The notes: generated by a model not told the origin, from the letters alone. Counted from the first letter of the stretch, positions 15,725 through 24,655 are shown. The stretch: DNA of 55,316 nucleotides from Hassallia byssoidea VB512170 (GCF_000817785.2 NZ_JTCM02000038.1:1-55316), one strand, 5' to 3'. Numbers and translations: made by a program.

Positions 15725-17551
15725 ATGCGGATTTTTACGCGCAGTCGTCGCTGGTTAATCTTAACCCTATTTGTAATTGCACTTGTGGCAGCATGTAATC
15801 TAGTTCAGCCAGCAAAACAACATAATGTAGTTATTTTCGTAGCGGATGGATTGCGTCCGACTTCGATAAATTCTATCGATATGCCTACATTGAATGAAAT
15901 TAGAGAACAGGGAGTAACATTTGTCAATAGTCACTCATTATTTCCGACTTTCACCACTGCAAATGCTAGTGCGATCGCAACCGGACATTATCTTGGTGAT
16001 ACGGGTGACTTTAGCAATACTATCAAAGTTAGCGCCCCGGTTAAAAGTGCCAAAAATAGCTTAGTCCCCTTCCTAGAAAATAACGCCGTTCTTAAAGAAG
16101 TGAACAAACAGTTTGGTAACAACTTTATCAACGAAGAAAGCCTACTTGCAACTGCGAGAAAAGCAAATTTCAGCACTGCTGCTGTGGGCAAAATTGGACC
16201 CGTCTTAATTCAAGATGTCACCCATCAAAAGGGCGAACCTACTATCATTTTTGATGATGCAACTGGCACACCTACAGGCATTGCCTTAAGTGAAGAAATT
16301 ACCCCATTGTTAACCAAAGCTTCACTACCAACAGCAACTCCATCACGAGGAGCAAATGGCAAACCAGGTGATAGCAAAACTCCCGGTACTAAAGTTGCCA
16401 ATACAGTACAACAACAATATTTTGCTGATGTGACAACTAAGGTAATTTTACCATTATTCCAGCAACGAAAAAAACCTTTTGTTTTAGTTTATTGGTCGCG
16501 TGACCCCGATGGAACACAACACAACCACGGTGATAGCCTTAATCAAATCGTTCCTGGTATTAACGGTTCCACAGTTCTAGCAGCACGTCAAAATGTTGAT
16601 AATAATTTAGCGCAAATTCGTACTAAACTCAAAGATTTGGGCTTAGAAACAACAACAAATATATTCGTAACCGCTGACCACGGCTTTTCAACTATAAGCA
16701 AAGAAAGCAAAACCAGCTATGCAAAAACCCTTGCTTACTCAGATGTGCCAAAAGGTTTTTTACCACCTGGTTTCGTAGCGATTGATTTAGCGCATGACTT
16801 GAAGTTGTCTTTATTTGACCCAGACAATAAAAATGCACTGATTAATCCTACCAAAGGACAATTTTCTAAAAATAGTTTAATTGCTAAAGACCCCAACAAC
16901 CCAGATATCATTGTTGCTGGTAATGGCGGTTCTGATTTAATCTATTTACCTAATGTCAAAAACAACAAAGTTCTTGCCAAAAAGATTGTAGATTTGTTGT
17001 TGAAACAAGATTATGTCAGCGGCTTATTTGTTGATGATATATTAGGTTCAATTCCCGGTACATTGCCGAGTAGCGCTATCAAATTGCGAGGAACAGCGCG
17101 AACTCCTCACCCCTCGATTGTAGTCAACTTTCGCTCATTTGATACAGGTTGCGGCAATCCGACAGCGTGTGGAGTAGAAATAGCGGATACAGCTTTGCAG
17201 CAAGGACAAGGAATGCACGGAAGTTTCAGCCGTGCTGATACTTACAACACAATGGCAGCTATTGGTCCGGACTTCAAGCAAAAATATCAAGACACAGCAC
17301 CAACAAGCAATGCAGATGTAGCACCAACTTTAGCAAAAGTATTGAAGTTGAAGTTACCATCTCAAGGTAAGCTAGTTGGTCGGGTATTAAGTGAAGCCTT
17401 AACTAACGGTGTCAATATTAAGTCTCAGTCTCAAACTTTAGAATCTCAAGTTGCTGCGAATGGTTTAAAGACAATTCTTAAATACCAAACAGTGGGAGGA
17501 ACTCGTTATTTTGATACGGCTGGTTTTCCTGGTCGCACTGTTGGATTGTAA
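15725..17551 (+). CDS. Alkaline-phosphatase-superfamily phosphodiesterase, lipoprotein
   Basis: A 608-residue exported protein. The N-terminus MRIFTRSRRWLILTLFVIAL leads to VAAC, a lipobox with the modified cysteine near residue 24. The catalytic domain belongs to the type I phosphodiesterase/nucleotide pyrophosphatase group: VIFVADGLRPTSI (metal Asp), FPTFTTANASAIATG (nucleophile Thr region), YWSRDPDGTQHNHGD (Asp/His metal ligands), FVTADHGFSTI (Asp-His ligands) and GMHGSFSRADTYNTM (last His). It probably hydrolyses phosphodiester or phosphomonoester bonds outside the plasma membrane. It stands 135 bases after the ligase-like gene in the same direction, separated by a palindrome, so co-transcription is uncertain. 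No Pho box was recognised. Confidence 0.9.
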   Translation: MRIFTRSRRWLILTLFVIALVAACNLVQPAKQHNVVIFVADGLRPTSINSIDMPTLNEIREQGVTFVNSHSLFPTFTTANASAIATGHYLGDTGDFSNTIKVSAPVKSAKNSLVPFLENNAVLKEVNKQFGNNFINEESLLATARKANFSTAAVGKIGPVLIQDVTHQKGEPTIIFDDATGTPTGIALSEEITPLLTKASLPTATPSRGANGKPGDSKTPGTKVANTVQQQYFADVTTKVILPLFQQRKKPFVLVYWSRDPDGTQHNHGDSLNQIVPGINGSTVLAARQNVDNNLAQIRTKLKDLGLETTTNIFVTADHGFSTISKESKTSYAKTLAYSDVPKGFLPPGFVAIDLAHDLKLSLFDPDNKNALINPTKGQFSKNSLIAKDPNNPDIIVAGNGGSDLIYLPNVKNNKVLAKKIVDLLLKQDYVSGLFVDDILGSIPGTLPSSAIKLRGTARTPHPSIVVNFRSFDTGCGNPTACGVEIADTALQQGQGMHGSFSRADTYNTMAAIGPDFKQKYQDTAPTSNADVAPTLAKVLKLKLPSQGKLVGRVLSEALTNGVNIKSQSQTLESQVAANGLKTILKYQTVGGTRYFDTAGFPGRTVGL

Positions 17552-17560
17552 TTAGTATTT

Positions 17561-17618
17561 CGTAGTGAGGGCTTCAGCCCTCAAAGCAAGAATTTAGAGG
17601 GCTGAAGCCCTCACTACG
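17561..17618. repeat. Dispersed palindromic element, 22-bp perfect arms
   Basis: The left arm starts CGTAGTGAGGGCTTCAG and the right arm is its exact complement over 22 bases, with a 14-base AT-rich centre. Same family as 6219-6273 and 39494-39634. It sits between two convergent genes. Confidence 0.9.
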
Positions 17619-17622
17619 AACT

Positions 17623-17654
17623 AAAAAAACAGGACTTACATTTATGTAAGTCCT
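17623..17654 (-). terminator. Intrinsic terminator of the BON lipoprotein gene
   Basis: On the minus strand AGGACTTACA and TGTAAGTCCT form a 10-bp stem with a short loop, followed directly by GTTTTTTTAG. It lies about 60 bases after the stop codon at 17714. Confidence 0.9.
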
Positions 17655-17713
17655 AATTAACTGTCCTCCTTGAGATGGTATAACTCAAAAATATTTACTC
17701 AAGGTGTGTACTG

Positions 17714-18175
17714 TTATTGCGGTTTTGTGCTAGCAACTTTTGCTTCCACTTTCACGCTTTTTACACCCTTAACTTCTTTAACAGCGGGTTCAATTTTCTT
17801 CATATCCGCTTCAGAGGGAACTGTTCCTGTAACGGTTACAACACCATCTTTGTCTTGGGCTGCTAACTTGCTGCCAGGAATCTTTTCTGTTAGTTTGCTG
17901 TTGACTAAGCTTTTGGTGTCGCTTCCAGCTTTCATCGCGTCGCCATTTTTCATCGCGTCGCCATTTTTCATCGCGTCGCCATTTTTCATCGCGTCGCCAT
18001 TTTTCATCGCGTCGCCATTTTTCATCGCGTCGCCAGTTGTCTGAGAAGCCTCTTTTGCTGGTGCGCCGGCTTCATTTGTAGTACCAGTCTCTGAACCAGT
18101 TTGAGTACCTTGTTGACAACCAATAGTACCAATTAGCAAAATGCCGGTGACTACAAATGGAATTAGCTTTTTCAT
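17714..18175 (-). CDS. BON-domain lipoprotein with KNGDAM repeats
   Basis: A 153-residue lipoprotein: signal peptide MKKLIPFVVTGILLIGTIGC with lipobox and Cys20, a Thr/Gly/Glu-rich spacer (EASQTT), five tandem KNGDAM hexapeptides (~residues 49-78), then one BON domain (LTEKIPGSKLAAQDKDGVVT, followed by VTGTVPSEADMKKI and VKGVKSVKVEAKV). BON domains bind membranes or lipids, as in OsmY. A strong AGGAGA lies 6-7 bases before the ATG and an intrinsic terminator follows. It is a paralogue of the gene at 18712-19188. The repeat number is probably variable. An envelope-stress role is inferred from family and neighbours. Confidence 0.9.
   Translation of the reverse strand: MKKLIPFVVTGILLIGTIGCQQGTQTGSETGTTNEAGAPAKEASQTTGDAMKNGDAMKNGDAMKNGDAMKNGDAMKNGDAMKAGSDTKSLVNSKLTEKIPGSKLAAQDKDGVVTVTGTVPSEADMKKIEPAVKEVKGVKSVKVEAKVASTKPQ
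17931..18035 (-). repeat. 18-bp in-gene tandem repeat coding KNGDAM
   Basis: Perfect 18-bp copies (CATCGCGTCGCCATTTTT on the plus strand) stand inside the BON lipoprotein gene. Their identity at synonymous sites points to recent expansion by slippage. Confidence 0.95.
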
Positions 18176-18711
18176 TTTTTTCTCCTAGTTGAGCAATTGA
18201 AGCGATTAATTGATTGATCTGACATGTTGAGGAGCGAATCTTAAAAAACAATTAAAAGTGAAATGGCATAAGTGCTGATTAAGGCACTTAAATTGCCTTG
18301 CCGAAATTGAACCTAGAACAACTTCTAGATTCATTACAATGTGTGAGGTAGTTTCTAGAAATGTGAATTCAACTTCGGTTATGGCTACCCACGGCTAGGG
18401 TAACTATAAGGGTTGGCTGTCTATCAACTTGGCTTTAATTCAAGGGTAGACTTTGCCCTCCCACAGCGGTGATTTAGATGTTATCAGATTTGGGCACAAT
18501 TCGCTCATCCGCCCTAAAAATTTAATAAACTTAATAAATTGTAGCGGCAGTCATTTTTGTTTATTCAGGAAAAATACTTAGCATGAATAACAAAATTTAC
18601 ATAATATACTGTCAATCATGGTTAAAGGCTAATAGCTAATTACATTAGCCACTAGCCTTTAGCAAATTATGATGTAGCGTCCAAATTGCTACCTTACTTC
18701 TGAATTCTGTT
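18176..18711. other. Non-coding spacer between BON genes
   Basis: No convincing gene is seen in these 536 bases. A 9-bp inverted repeat (TAAAGGCTA at 18623, TAGCCTTTA at 18653) lies downstream of the second BON gene and may end its transcript. The part next to the first BON gene should contain that gene's promoter, but I could not assign -10/-35 boxes. Confidence 0.5.
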
Positions 18712-19188
18712 TTATTGTTTGTTTGGTGCTGCTTGTGCTGGGGCTACCTTGGCATTAACTTTGACACTTTTCACGCCTTTAATTTCTTGTGCCAAAGTAG
18801 GAATTTTACTTAATTGCTCTTGAGTAGGAACTGTGCCGACAACGGTTACATCTCCCTTTTCGGCATCAACCGTTAACTGACTAGCTGGTAGATTTGCTTC
18901 TAGTTTACCGCGAACTTGGCTTTCAAGGTCGGCATCGGCTCTATCTGCGTCACCACCAGTAACATTATTACGTTCCTCACGCGCTCTGGTGTCAGATTCT
19001 ATTTGTCTTTTACGGGTATCGCTAGTAGCATCGCTTTGGGTTGTCTGAGAGGCTTCTTTGGTTGGTGCGTTGACGTTTTCTTTTGTGCTATCGGGTGCAT
19101 CGGCACTGGTTCTGGATGGGGGTTCGTTGCAACTAACTGCACCCACAACTAGGAATCCACCGATTAGTAAGCCAAGTAAGTTTTTCAT
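18712..19188 (-). CDS. BON-domain lipoprotein, paralogue
   Basis: A 158-residue lipoprotein: MKNLLGLLIGGFLVVGAVSC signal with lipobox Cys20, a polar charged linker (SDTRKRQIESDTRAREERN), and one BON domain (LESQVRGKLEANLPASQLTV, VVGTVPTQEQL, EIKGVKSVKVNAKVAP). It shares the EASQTT linker motif and the BON end with the gene at 17714-18175, so the two arose by duplication; this copy has no KNGDAM array. The ribosome-binding site is weak. It probably resides on the periplasmic face of a membrane. Confidence 0.9.
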   Translation of the reverse strand: MKNLLGLLIGGFLVVGAVSCNEPPSRTSADAPDSTKENVNAPTKEASQTTQSDATSDTRKRQIESDTRAREERNNVTGGDADRADADLESQVRGKLEANLPASQLTVDAEKGDVTVVGTVPTQEQLSKIPTLAQEIKGVKSVKVNAKVAPAQAAPNKQ

Positions 19189-19396
19189 TTTTATCTACTA
19201 TGTGAATGCTTGAAGCGATTTGACTTGATTTGTTCTGATTAAAATACTGAAGTACGATCGCCTTCATCCGTTTACCCCAAACTCCAAGTTAAACTTTATA
19301 CTTTAAACTCGGAGCGATGGCGAAGCGCCCGCCCAAAGCGATCGCACTTCACGCTCTAGCTAACTGCTTTGAAAAGTGTGCGTTGAGGAGCCAACT

Positions 19397-20056
19397 TTAG
19401 ATGCTTTCATCCCGACGGTCAACGATAATTACCTTAGAATCATCGTCATAATTAAGAGTGCTATCGACTACACGACTAGCAGGTTCTACATAATCAGCGT
19501 CTCTTGCCATACCAGGTGCATTGTAAATGCCAAACTCCTGAATACCCCGGTTTTGCAGAATACTTTCGGCGCGATAGATTTCTTCAGAGCTGCCATCGAC
19601 GATTACGAGATAATCACCACTAGACACGCGATCGCTGTAAATTTTCGCTCGTTCTTCCGGAACTCCCAAACCAGCCAAGCCGCCTAACAACCCGCCAGCT
19701 GCTGCGCCAATACCAGCACCAGCAGCGGCTGTAGCCAGAGTTGAGGCTACCTCACCCGCCAACAATATTGGTCCTACCCCAGGAATTGCTAAAGTACCTA
19801 ATCCTACCAGCAAGCCAGTGATACCCCCTAAAACAGTACCCGTTACAGCTCCGCTTGCGGCACCTTCATCAGCTTTATTGCCAACACGGTTCTGCGTTTC
19901 CACACCAGCAATATCATCATGGCGATCGCCATCTTTAGCAATTATGGAAATCTTACCCATATTGAAGCCAGCATCTCTGAGTTCAGTGAGTGCATGTTCG
20001 GCATCACGACGGCTAGAGAATACGCCAACCGCACGCTTGTGAGTGCCTAAAGCCAT
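19397..20056 (-). CDS. General-stress-type protein with glycine-zipper membrane region
   Basis: A 219-residue protein starting MALGTHKRAVGVFSSRRDAE. The N-terminal ~60 residues match the general stress protein 17M/YflT-like fold (AEHALTELRDAGFNMGKISI). Residues ~75-150 are two Ala/Gly-rich glycine-zipper-like hydrophobic stretches (GTVLGGITGLLVGLGTLAI, AAAGAGIGAAAGGLLGGLAG). A soluble domain follows (VPEERAKIYSDRVSSGDYLV) and an acidic tail. GGAGGAG lies 5 bases before the ATG at 20056, so the twelve extra upstream codons of the open frame are rejected. It lies upstream of the BON pair on the same strand, which suggests a shared stress function, though ~200 bases separate them. Confidence 0.85.
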   Translation of the reverse strand: MALGTHKRAVGVFSSRRDAEHALTELRDAGFNMGKISIIAKDGDRHDDIAGVETQNRVGNKADEGAASGAVTGTVLGGITGLLVGLGTLAIPGVGPILLAGEVASTLATAAAGAGIGAAAGGLLGGLAGLGVPEERAKIYSDRVSSGDYLVIVDGSSEEIYRAESILQNRGIQEFGIYNAPGMARDADYVEPASRVVDSTLNYDDDSKVIIVDRRDESI

Positions 20057-20389
20057 GTTTACTCCTCCATCAAACAACAATAAATCTTGCACAAATACAA
20101 AACTTTTCTTTTTGTTTGCGCCTGTATTACAGTTTTGCCTTATTTTCGCCTAATTTTCATCGTCCCCAAGTCTGGGCTGTTTATCTATCAATAGATGGGG
20201 AATGGGGAATGGGGAATCGGTAATGGGTAATGGGTAATAGGTAATGGGGAATCGGTAATGGGTAATTCCTCCTTGTCCCCACGCCCGTCGCCCTTGTCCC
20301 CACGCCCGTCGCCCTTGTCCCCACGCCCGTCGCCCTTGTCCCCTTGTCCCCCCTGCCTCCCTGCCCCACTCCCCCTCCCCCCCTGCCCC
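20057..20389. repeat. Heptamer and 21-bp repeat region
   Basis: After the 5' region of the stress gene, bases ~20196-20266 are GGGGAAT/GGGTAAT-type 7-mers. Bases 20272-20345 are three and a half copies of a 21-bp unit (CTTGTCCCCACGCCCGTCGCC), itself built of three CCC-ending 7-mers. Bases 20346-20388 are a C-rich run. Short open frames here on both strands are repeat artefacts. Confidence 0.85.
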
Positions 20390-22222
20390 CTACGGACTAG
20401 CAGGTGTGGAACTAATTGGCGTACTTGGCGGAATTTGTTCAATCGGAATCAGTGCTTCCATTACAGCTTTAACAATCGGTGCGGCAACGGTGGAACCAAA
20501 GGCATTTTCTCCTTTTGGCTCATCCACTAATGCCAAAACTACATAACGAGGAGATTCCACGGGCAAGATACCTACAAAACTGGTGATTTTCGCATTGCTG
20601 AGGTAGCCGCCGGCGCGACTGGCTACTTGAGCCGTACCAGTTTTACCGGCGATGCGATATCCAGGAATTTGTGATGCTTTTCCAGTTCCTTGAGAAACTA
20701 CAGTTTCCATCATTTCCACAACTTTTTGGGTTGTGGCGCCAGAAAAAATTTGCCGTGGTGCTGGTAAATTAGGTAAATAATGCATATGTCCTTTGGTATC
20801 AATCAGCCCACGGACAACATGAGGCGTAACCAGTTTGCCACCATTTGCTAAAGCTCCGTGCATTTGCACCAATTGTAAAGGTGTTAAAGAAAAACCTTGA
20901 CCAAAGGATGTAGTTGCGGCTTCAATTGGTGAAGCGGTAAATTCTTCTTGACTTTTTAACTGACTAGCTACTTCAAAAGGTAAATCTGTTTCAATGCCTT
21001 GCCCTAACCCTAAGCGTTCTAGCCAGTTGTAGTAGGCTGAAGGCTGCAATCGCTGAATGATTTGCACCATGCCAATGTTGCTAGAGTGTTGCAGAACCTG
21101 AGCGATATTTATTCGCCCGTAACGTTTATTTTCAGCATTTCTGATAATTCGGTCAGCAACTTGAATAGAACCTGAGTCATTGAAGGTATCATCTGGTTTA
21201 ATGATGTTATTTTCCAGAGCGATCGCCACATTCAACGGCTTGAAAGTCGATCCCGGTTCATAAAGATCCGCCACTGTCCAGTTTTTGAACAATGAAATAT
21301 CAGCTTTTGAATATTCATTTGGATTATAAGTAGGTTGAGAAACCAGAGCCAGCAGCGAACCATCCCACGCATCCATGACAATTACCGCTCCGCGTTTTGC
21401 CCCAAACTTTTTCATCTGTTGAAGGAGAGCTAAACGAGCCGAGCGTTGCAACCGACTATCAATAGTCAATTGCAGACGCAAATCATCAAAATGCAAAAAT
21501 CCTTCCGGAGCATGATCTGGCATTAGCGCACCATTACCTGCCCGACTCATCCGCACCGTTTGCCCAGAACGTTCTAACAACTTTTCTTGACTGTATTCCA
21601 CACCTGCCTGACCGCGACGGTCAAGATTAACATAGCCCACCACATCAGCAACCAAATCTTGTTGCGGGTATAATCGGGAGTATTTTTGAATTAACTCCAA
21701 GCCATCTAAATGTTTTGAAGAAATGCGATCGGCAAGTTCTTCCGGCAAAGCAGAGGAAAGTAGAATACCGCTTTTTTTACTTTCAAAAATTTTCTCTAAA
21801 TCAGCAGCGTCTTTATCTAATATCGGCGCAAGTTCATTTGCTATATCTGACCCAGACTTATTAAATAGCTTGGGATGAGCATAAACAGTATATACAGGAC
21901 GGTCGAGCGCTAAAACATTATTAGTGCGATCTATCACTGGACGACGGGGCATAAAAGGTCGCAAATTCACCATTTGCTGATTTCGCGCCTTCTGCGTTAA
22001 CTTTGGTCCACTGACAATTTGCAGATGATACAAGTTCACAGCTAAACCAAGACCTGCCGCAACTAATACGCCCCACACCACGAACAAACGCGACTTTGTG
22101 TTGGCTGATTGGTCTTTGGTGCTAGCAATTTCTTCTAAAGCTCGCACTGAAGCCTTTTGCTGCTTTTTGAATCCAGATGAAGGCAAATTTCTAAATTTTA
22201 TTCTACTTGGTGACTTTCGCAT
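20390..22222 (-). CDS. ftsI: Peptidoglycan transpeptidase FtsI (class B PBP, PBP2/3 family)
   Basis: A 610-residue division-type penicillin-binding protein. It has a short basic cytoplasmic tail, one transmembrane anchor (~45-68, LFVVWGVLVAAGLGLAVNLY), a pedestal domain (RPFMPRRPVIDRTNNVLALD, LYPQQDLVADVVGYVN) and a transpeptidase domain with SxxK as GSTFK (YEPGSTFKPLN), SxN as SSN (LQHSSNIGMVQI) and KTG as GKTGTAQVA. It cross-links septal peptidoglycan in the periplasm. AAGGA lies 8-9 bases before the ATG. The upstream gene on the same strand is FtsL-like, matching the usual ftsL-ftsI order, although a ~280-base repeat array separates them. The stop codon abuts another repeat region. Confidence 0.93.
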   Translation of the reverse strand: MRKSPSRIKFRNLPSSGFKKQQKASVRALEEIASTKDQSANTKSRLFVVWGVLVAAGLGLAVNLYHLQIVSGPKLTQKARNQQMVNLRPFMPRRPVIDRTNNVLALDRPVYTVYAHPKLFNKSGSDIANELAPILDKDAADLEKIFESKKSGILLSSALPEELADRISSKHLDGLELIQKYSRLYPQQDLVADVVGYVNLDRRGQAGVEYSQEKLLERSGQTVRMSRAGNGALMPDHAPEGFLHFDDLRLQLTIDSRLQRSARLALLQQMKKFGAKRGAVIVMDAWDGSLLALVSQPTYNPNEYSKADISLFKNWTVADLYEPGSTFKPLNVAIALENNIIKPDDTFNDSGSIQVADRIIRNAENKRYGRINIAQVLQHSSNIGMVQIIQRLQPSAYYNWLERLGLGQGIETDLPFEVASQLKSQEEFTASPIEAATTSFGQGFSLTPLQLVQMHGALANGGKLVTPHVVRGLIDTKGHMHYLPNLPAPRQIFSGATTQKVVEMMETVVSQGTGKASQIPGYRIAGKTGTAQVASRAGGYLSNAKITSFVGILPVESPRYVVLALVDEPKGENAFGSTVAAPIVKAVMEALIPIEQIPPSTPISSTPASP

Positions 22223-22239
22223 TCAGGTTGTCCTTTGCA

Positions 22240-22500
22240 TATTTGTTAGTTGTTAGTTGTTAGTTGTTGTTTGTTAGTTGTTGTTTGTTAGTTGTTGTTT
22301 GTTAGTTGATTAACAGTTAACCACTACCCACTACCCACTACCCACTACCCACTACCCACTACCCACTACCCATTACCCACTGCCCATTACCCACTACCCA
22401 CTACCCACTACCCACTACCCACTACCCACTACCCACTACCCACTACCCACTACCCACTAACCACTACCCACTACCCACTAACCACTACCCACTAACCACT
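22240..22500. repeat. Heptamer STRR arrays (TTAGTTGTTGTTTG and CCCACTA)
   Basis: About five 14-bp units of TTAGTTGTTGTTTG type (22240-22310) are followed by about 25 copies of the 7-mer CCCACTA (22319-22498) with sparse variants (CCCATTA, CCCACTG, ACCACTA). This fills almost the whole gap between the FtsL-like gene and ftsI. Confidence 0.97.
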
Positions 22501-22508
22501 GACTGACT

Positions 22509-23183
22509 TTAATATCCCAGCCCAGAGGCGCTTTGCTGCACCTTTTGAGAATTTGGCGTTGTTGTTGGCGTTTGCTGCGCGTCTCCAAGAGAAGGCATTG
22601 AGTTGAGATTATGAGATGCCGGATTGATGAAAATCGCCCTAGCGGGAGTTGGCGCTACCAGCCCGGTTGATGGTTTTTCGCCTTCAGTAGCCATTTTGTT
22701 TTGCAGTACCTCGCTGGTTGTTGTCAACTGTCGCTCTTGGCGTCGCAAATTTTCCAGCTTGCGGTATCCCTGACTCCAAAGTTCTTGAGAATAAACTGTC
22801 CAACCATAAACTACTAGCGTTGCTGCCACTAACAAAAACGCCACAATTGAGGAATTACGATGTATGGCGTGCAAGCGCAGTAACCATAAAGGTGGTGACT
22901 CAGAATTAGGCATTACCGGAACGCGCTCTTGATTTCCCCTTGGACTTTTGGGTGTCGCCGAGGAGCGATTTTGCTTTGGTAATTGTTGTTTGCCCAATTG
23001 ACCAGGTGTGTGCCTAACCGTTTTATTTGTGTTTGAACGCCGTTGTGTTCTAGAGGGCATTGGTGTGGAAGTACTGCGCGACGCTGACTCAAAACGCGCA
23101 GAAGGCGATTTCCCTGAGGGCTGGGTAATACGCCGGAACCAATTACCCCTTGCAGCAACAGCTGATTTGCGACCAACAGCCAT
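22509..23183 (-). CDS. FtsL-like single-span protein upstream of ftsI
   Basis: A 224-residue protein: a long basic, Ser/Pro/Arg-rich cytoplasmic N-terminus (~125 residues), a short LWLLRLHAIHRNSSI segment, one transmembrane helix (~138-157, IVAFLLVAATLVVYGWTVY), a short coiled-coil-prone stretch (YRKLENLRRQERQLTTTSEV) and a low-complexity Thr/Pro/Ser tail. Topology (one span followed by a coiled coil) and its place directly upstream of ftsI agree with FtsL, the divisome scaffold, but sequence conservation in FtsL is weak and I infer rather than recognise it. The ATG at 23183 (MAVGRKSAVAARGNW) was preferred to a longer open frame, as the upstream codons look non-coding. The ribosome-binding site is weak. 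Confidence 0.65.
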   Translation of the reverse strand: MAVGRKSAVAARGNWFRRITQPSGKSPSARFESASRSTSTPMPSRTQRRSNTNKTVRHTPGQLGKQQLPKQNRSSATPKSPRGNQERVPVMPNSESPPLWLLRLHAIHRNSSIVAFLLVAATLVVYGWTVYSQELWSQGYRKLENLRRQERQLTTTSEVLQNKMATEGEKPSTGLVAPTPARAIFINPASHNLNSMPSLGDAQQTPTTTPNSQKVQQSASGLGY

Positions 23184-23757
23184 AACTTTTACTTTTGTGA
23201 GGAAAGGAAATAGTATATTTTTGGTTGTCTCTTGATTGCTAAAGTTCAAATTACCTTTGAAGCAATCAGCACACATTACACCCTACACCCTTAAGAGTGT
23301 TCTGACAGGTAGCTGCACCAATTTTTGCATTAACTGAAGTGCGAAACGTCTCAACAGCATGTATTGCTTGCGACAGGCGGGCTACGCCAAGCGTTAAGGA
23401 ATTACAGAAACACAATTTCTGCCCTTAACCCCTAAGCTTTTTGTTTCACAGAAAGTTCACATCAGTATGGCTACATAAAACTAGCGAATGGCAAGATGCA
23501 CTCCCAGGTGAGGATTTTTGGTATGATAGCGCGGAATGCTACCAAATTTGCTTTCTCTACCTTCAGTAATAAATTTCTCTTGTTCTTGAGTTAAGACAAA
23601 CTAATCATATTGCTCTAAAATACTTACGCTGAACGAAAAAAGAAGAAAATATTTGGCAGAAATCTGTAATAGGAAGCATTTAAAAAAAAGCAACAAATAC
23701 GGTATGGTATTCAACAGGCGAAAAATAGTTCTTGCCATAATTGGTGAAAGAGGAGTT
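23184..23757. other. Intergenic region between FtsL-like gene and lipoprotein gene
   Basis: I see no gene here. It should contain divergent promoters for the FtsL-like gene and the small lipoprotein. It also holds a GCGACAGGCGGGCTACGCC segment of repeat-like character near 23370. An open frame from 23653 runs into the lipoprotein gene, but the RBS-supported start is 23758. Confidence 0.5.
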
Positions 23758-23991
23758 ATGAAAATAAAAATCTTTGGTTTTGCTGCAATGTTGAGTTTGG
23801 CTGCTCTTCTGGGAGCTTGCGACAGCGGCGGCGGTGGTGGTACCAGCGGCGAACCAGCTGCAACTACTTCCCCCGCAGCTGGTGAGCCTGCTGATGGTGG
23901 TGCTATGATGAGTCCTGCTGCTACTACTTCCCCTAGCCCTGGCGCTACTACCAGCCCTTCTGCTAGTCCTAAAGCTACTACGAGTCCTTAG
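23758..23991 (+). CDS. Small Thr/Ser/Pro/Ala-rich lipoprotein
   Basis: A 77-residue protein: signal MKIKIFGFAAMLSLAALLGA, lipobox Cys21, then Gly-rich and TTSP-rich low-complexity sequence to the end, with no folded domain. AGAGGAG lies 3-4 bases before the ATG. Such short mucin-like lipoproteins are common in cyanobacteria; the function is unknown. The TTSP repeat encodes itself with varied codons, so it is not a fresh DNA expansion. Confidence 0.8.
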   Translation: MKIKIFGFAAMLSLAALLGACDSGGGGGTSGEPAATTSPAAGEPADGGAMMSPAATTSPSPGATTSPSASPKATTSP

Positions 23992-24143
23992 ATAATAGTC
24001 TTACTCGCACAAAGCAAAAGACAGCTGATTGGCAGCGCTCCTCACTACATCATACTTAGTTGAGTAAGTTCAAGCGTGCTATCAATTTTATGGTGGATTA
24101 AAAGCTAGGAGCGCCCTTCCTAGCGCACTAAAATATTAGTAAG

Positions 24144-24213
24144 TACAACAAGAGGAGGACACTAGTTTTGACGGTCTTCGCCGCTACTTAGTGTCCGCCC
24201 GTGTTTTGTTGTA
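24144..24213 (+). ncRNA. Candidate structured RNA with nested stems
   Basis: Three nested complementary pairs are visible: TACAACA with TGTTGTA (outer, with the neighbouring A/T pair extending it), GGACACTA with TAGTGTCC (middle, 8 bp perfect), and CGG(TCTTCG)CCG (apical). The arrangement spans ~70 bases in an otherwise gene-free gap. There is no T run after it, so it is not a simple terminator. It could be a small RNA, a regulatory leader element or a palindromic repeat. Confidence 0.35.
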
Positions 24214-24655
24214 ACCGATAAATTTGTGGTTCCAAATTAACTGTAAGCCCCATAAATAAGTTGAGTTCAAGAAGTAGACTTAGTTTGCGGGTAAAATACT
24301 TTACACTCTTTGTTTGGCATGGCTAAATGATTCAATGGTTGAAAGTGAGCCAGCGATCGCCTTGGTTTCGTTCGCGCAGCCTCTCCAACAAAAGAAGAGA
24401 AGAGTGAGAAAAAATTAATCACGCTCACTGGCAATTGCGATTGTGCATTGACTATAGTCTATTTATGATACGAATTCTCGATTTTGAAGAAGAGACGTTA
24501 CATGTAACGTATGCACAGACTGACATGCGTAGTAAAGACTCGCTCGGATCGTTACAAAGAATTGGTGGTAATGAGGCTTGACAAAGTGCGAGATTTTTAT
24601 GCAAGTCCGATTTATAGGTGGAATAAAGGCGCGATGTCTAGCGACAAGCCCTTCG

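Noticed and set aside
20188-20530. Short frames rich in SPRP or GDKGDGR
   Set aside because: They translate the 21-bp and heptamer repeats.
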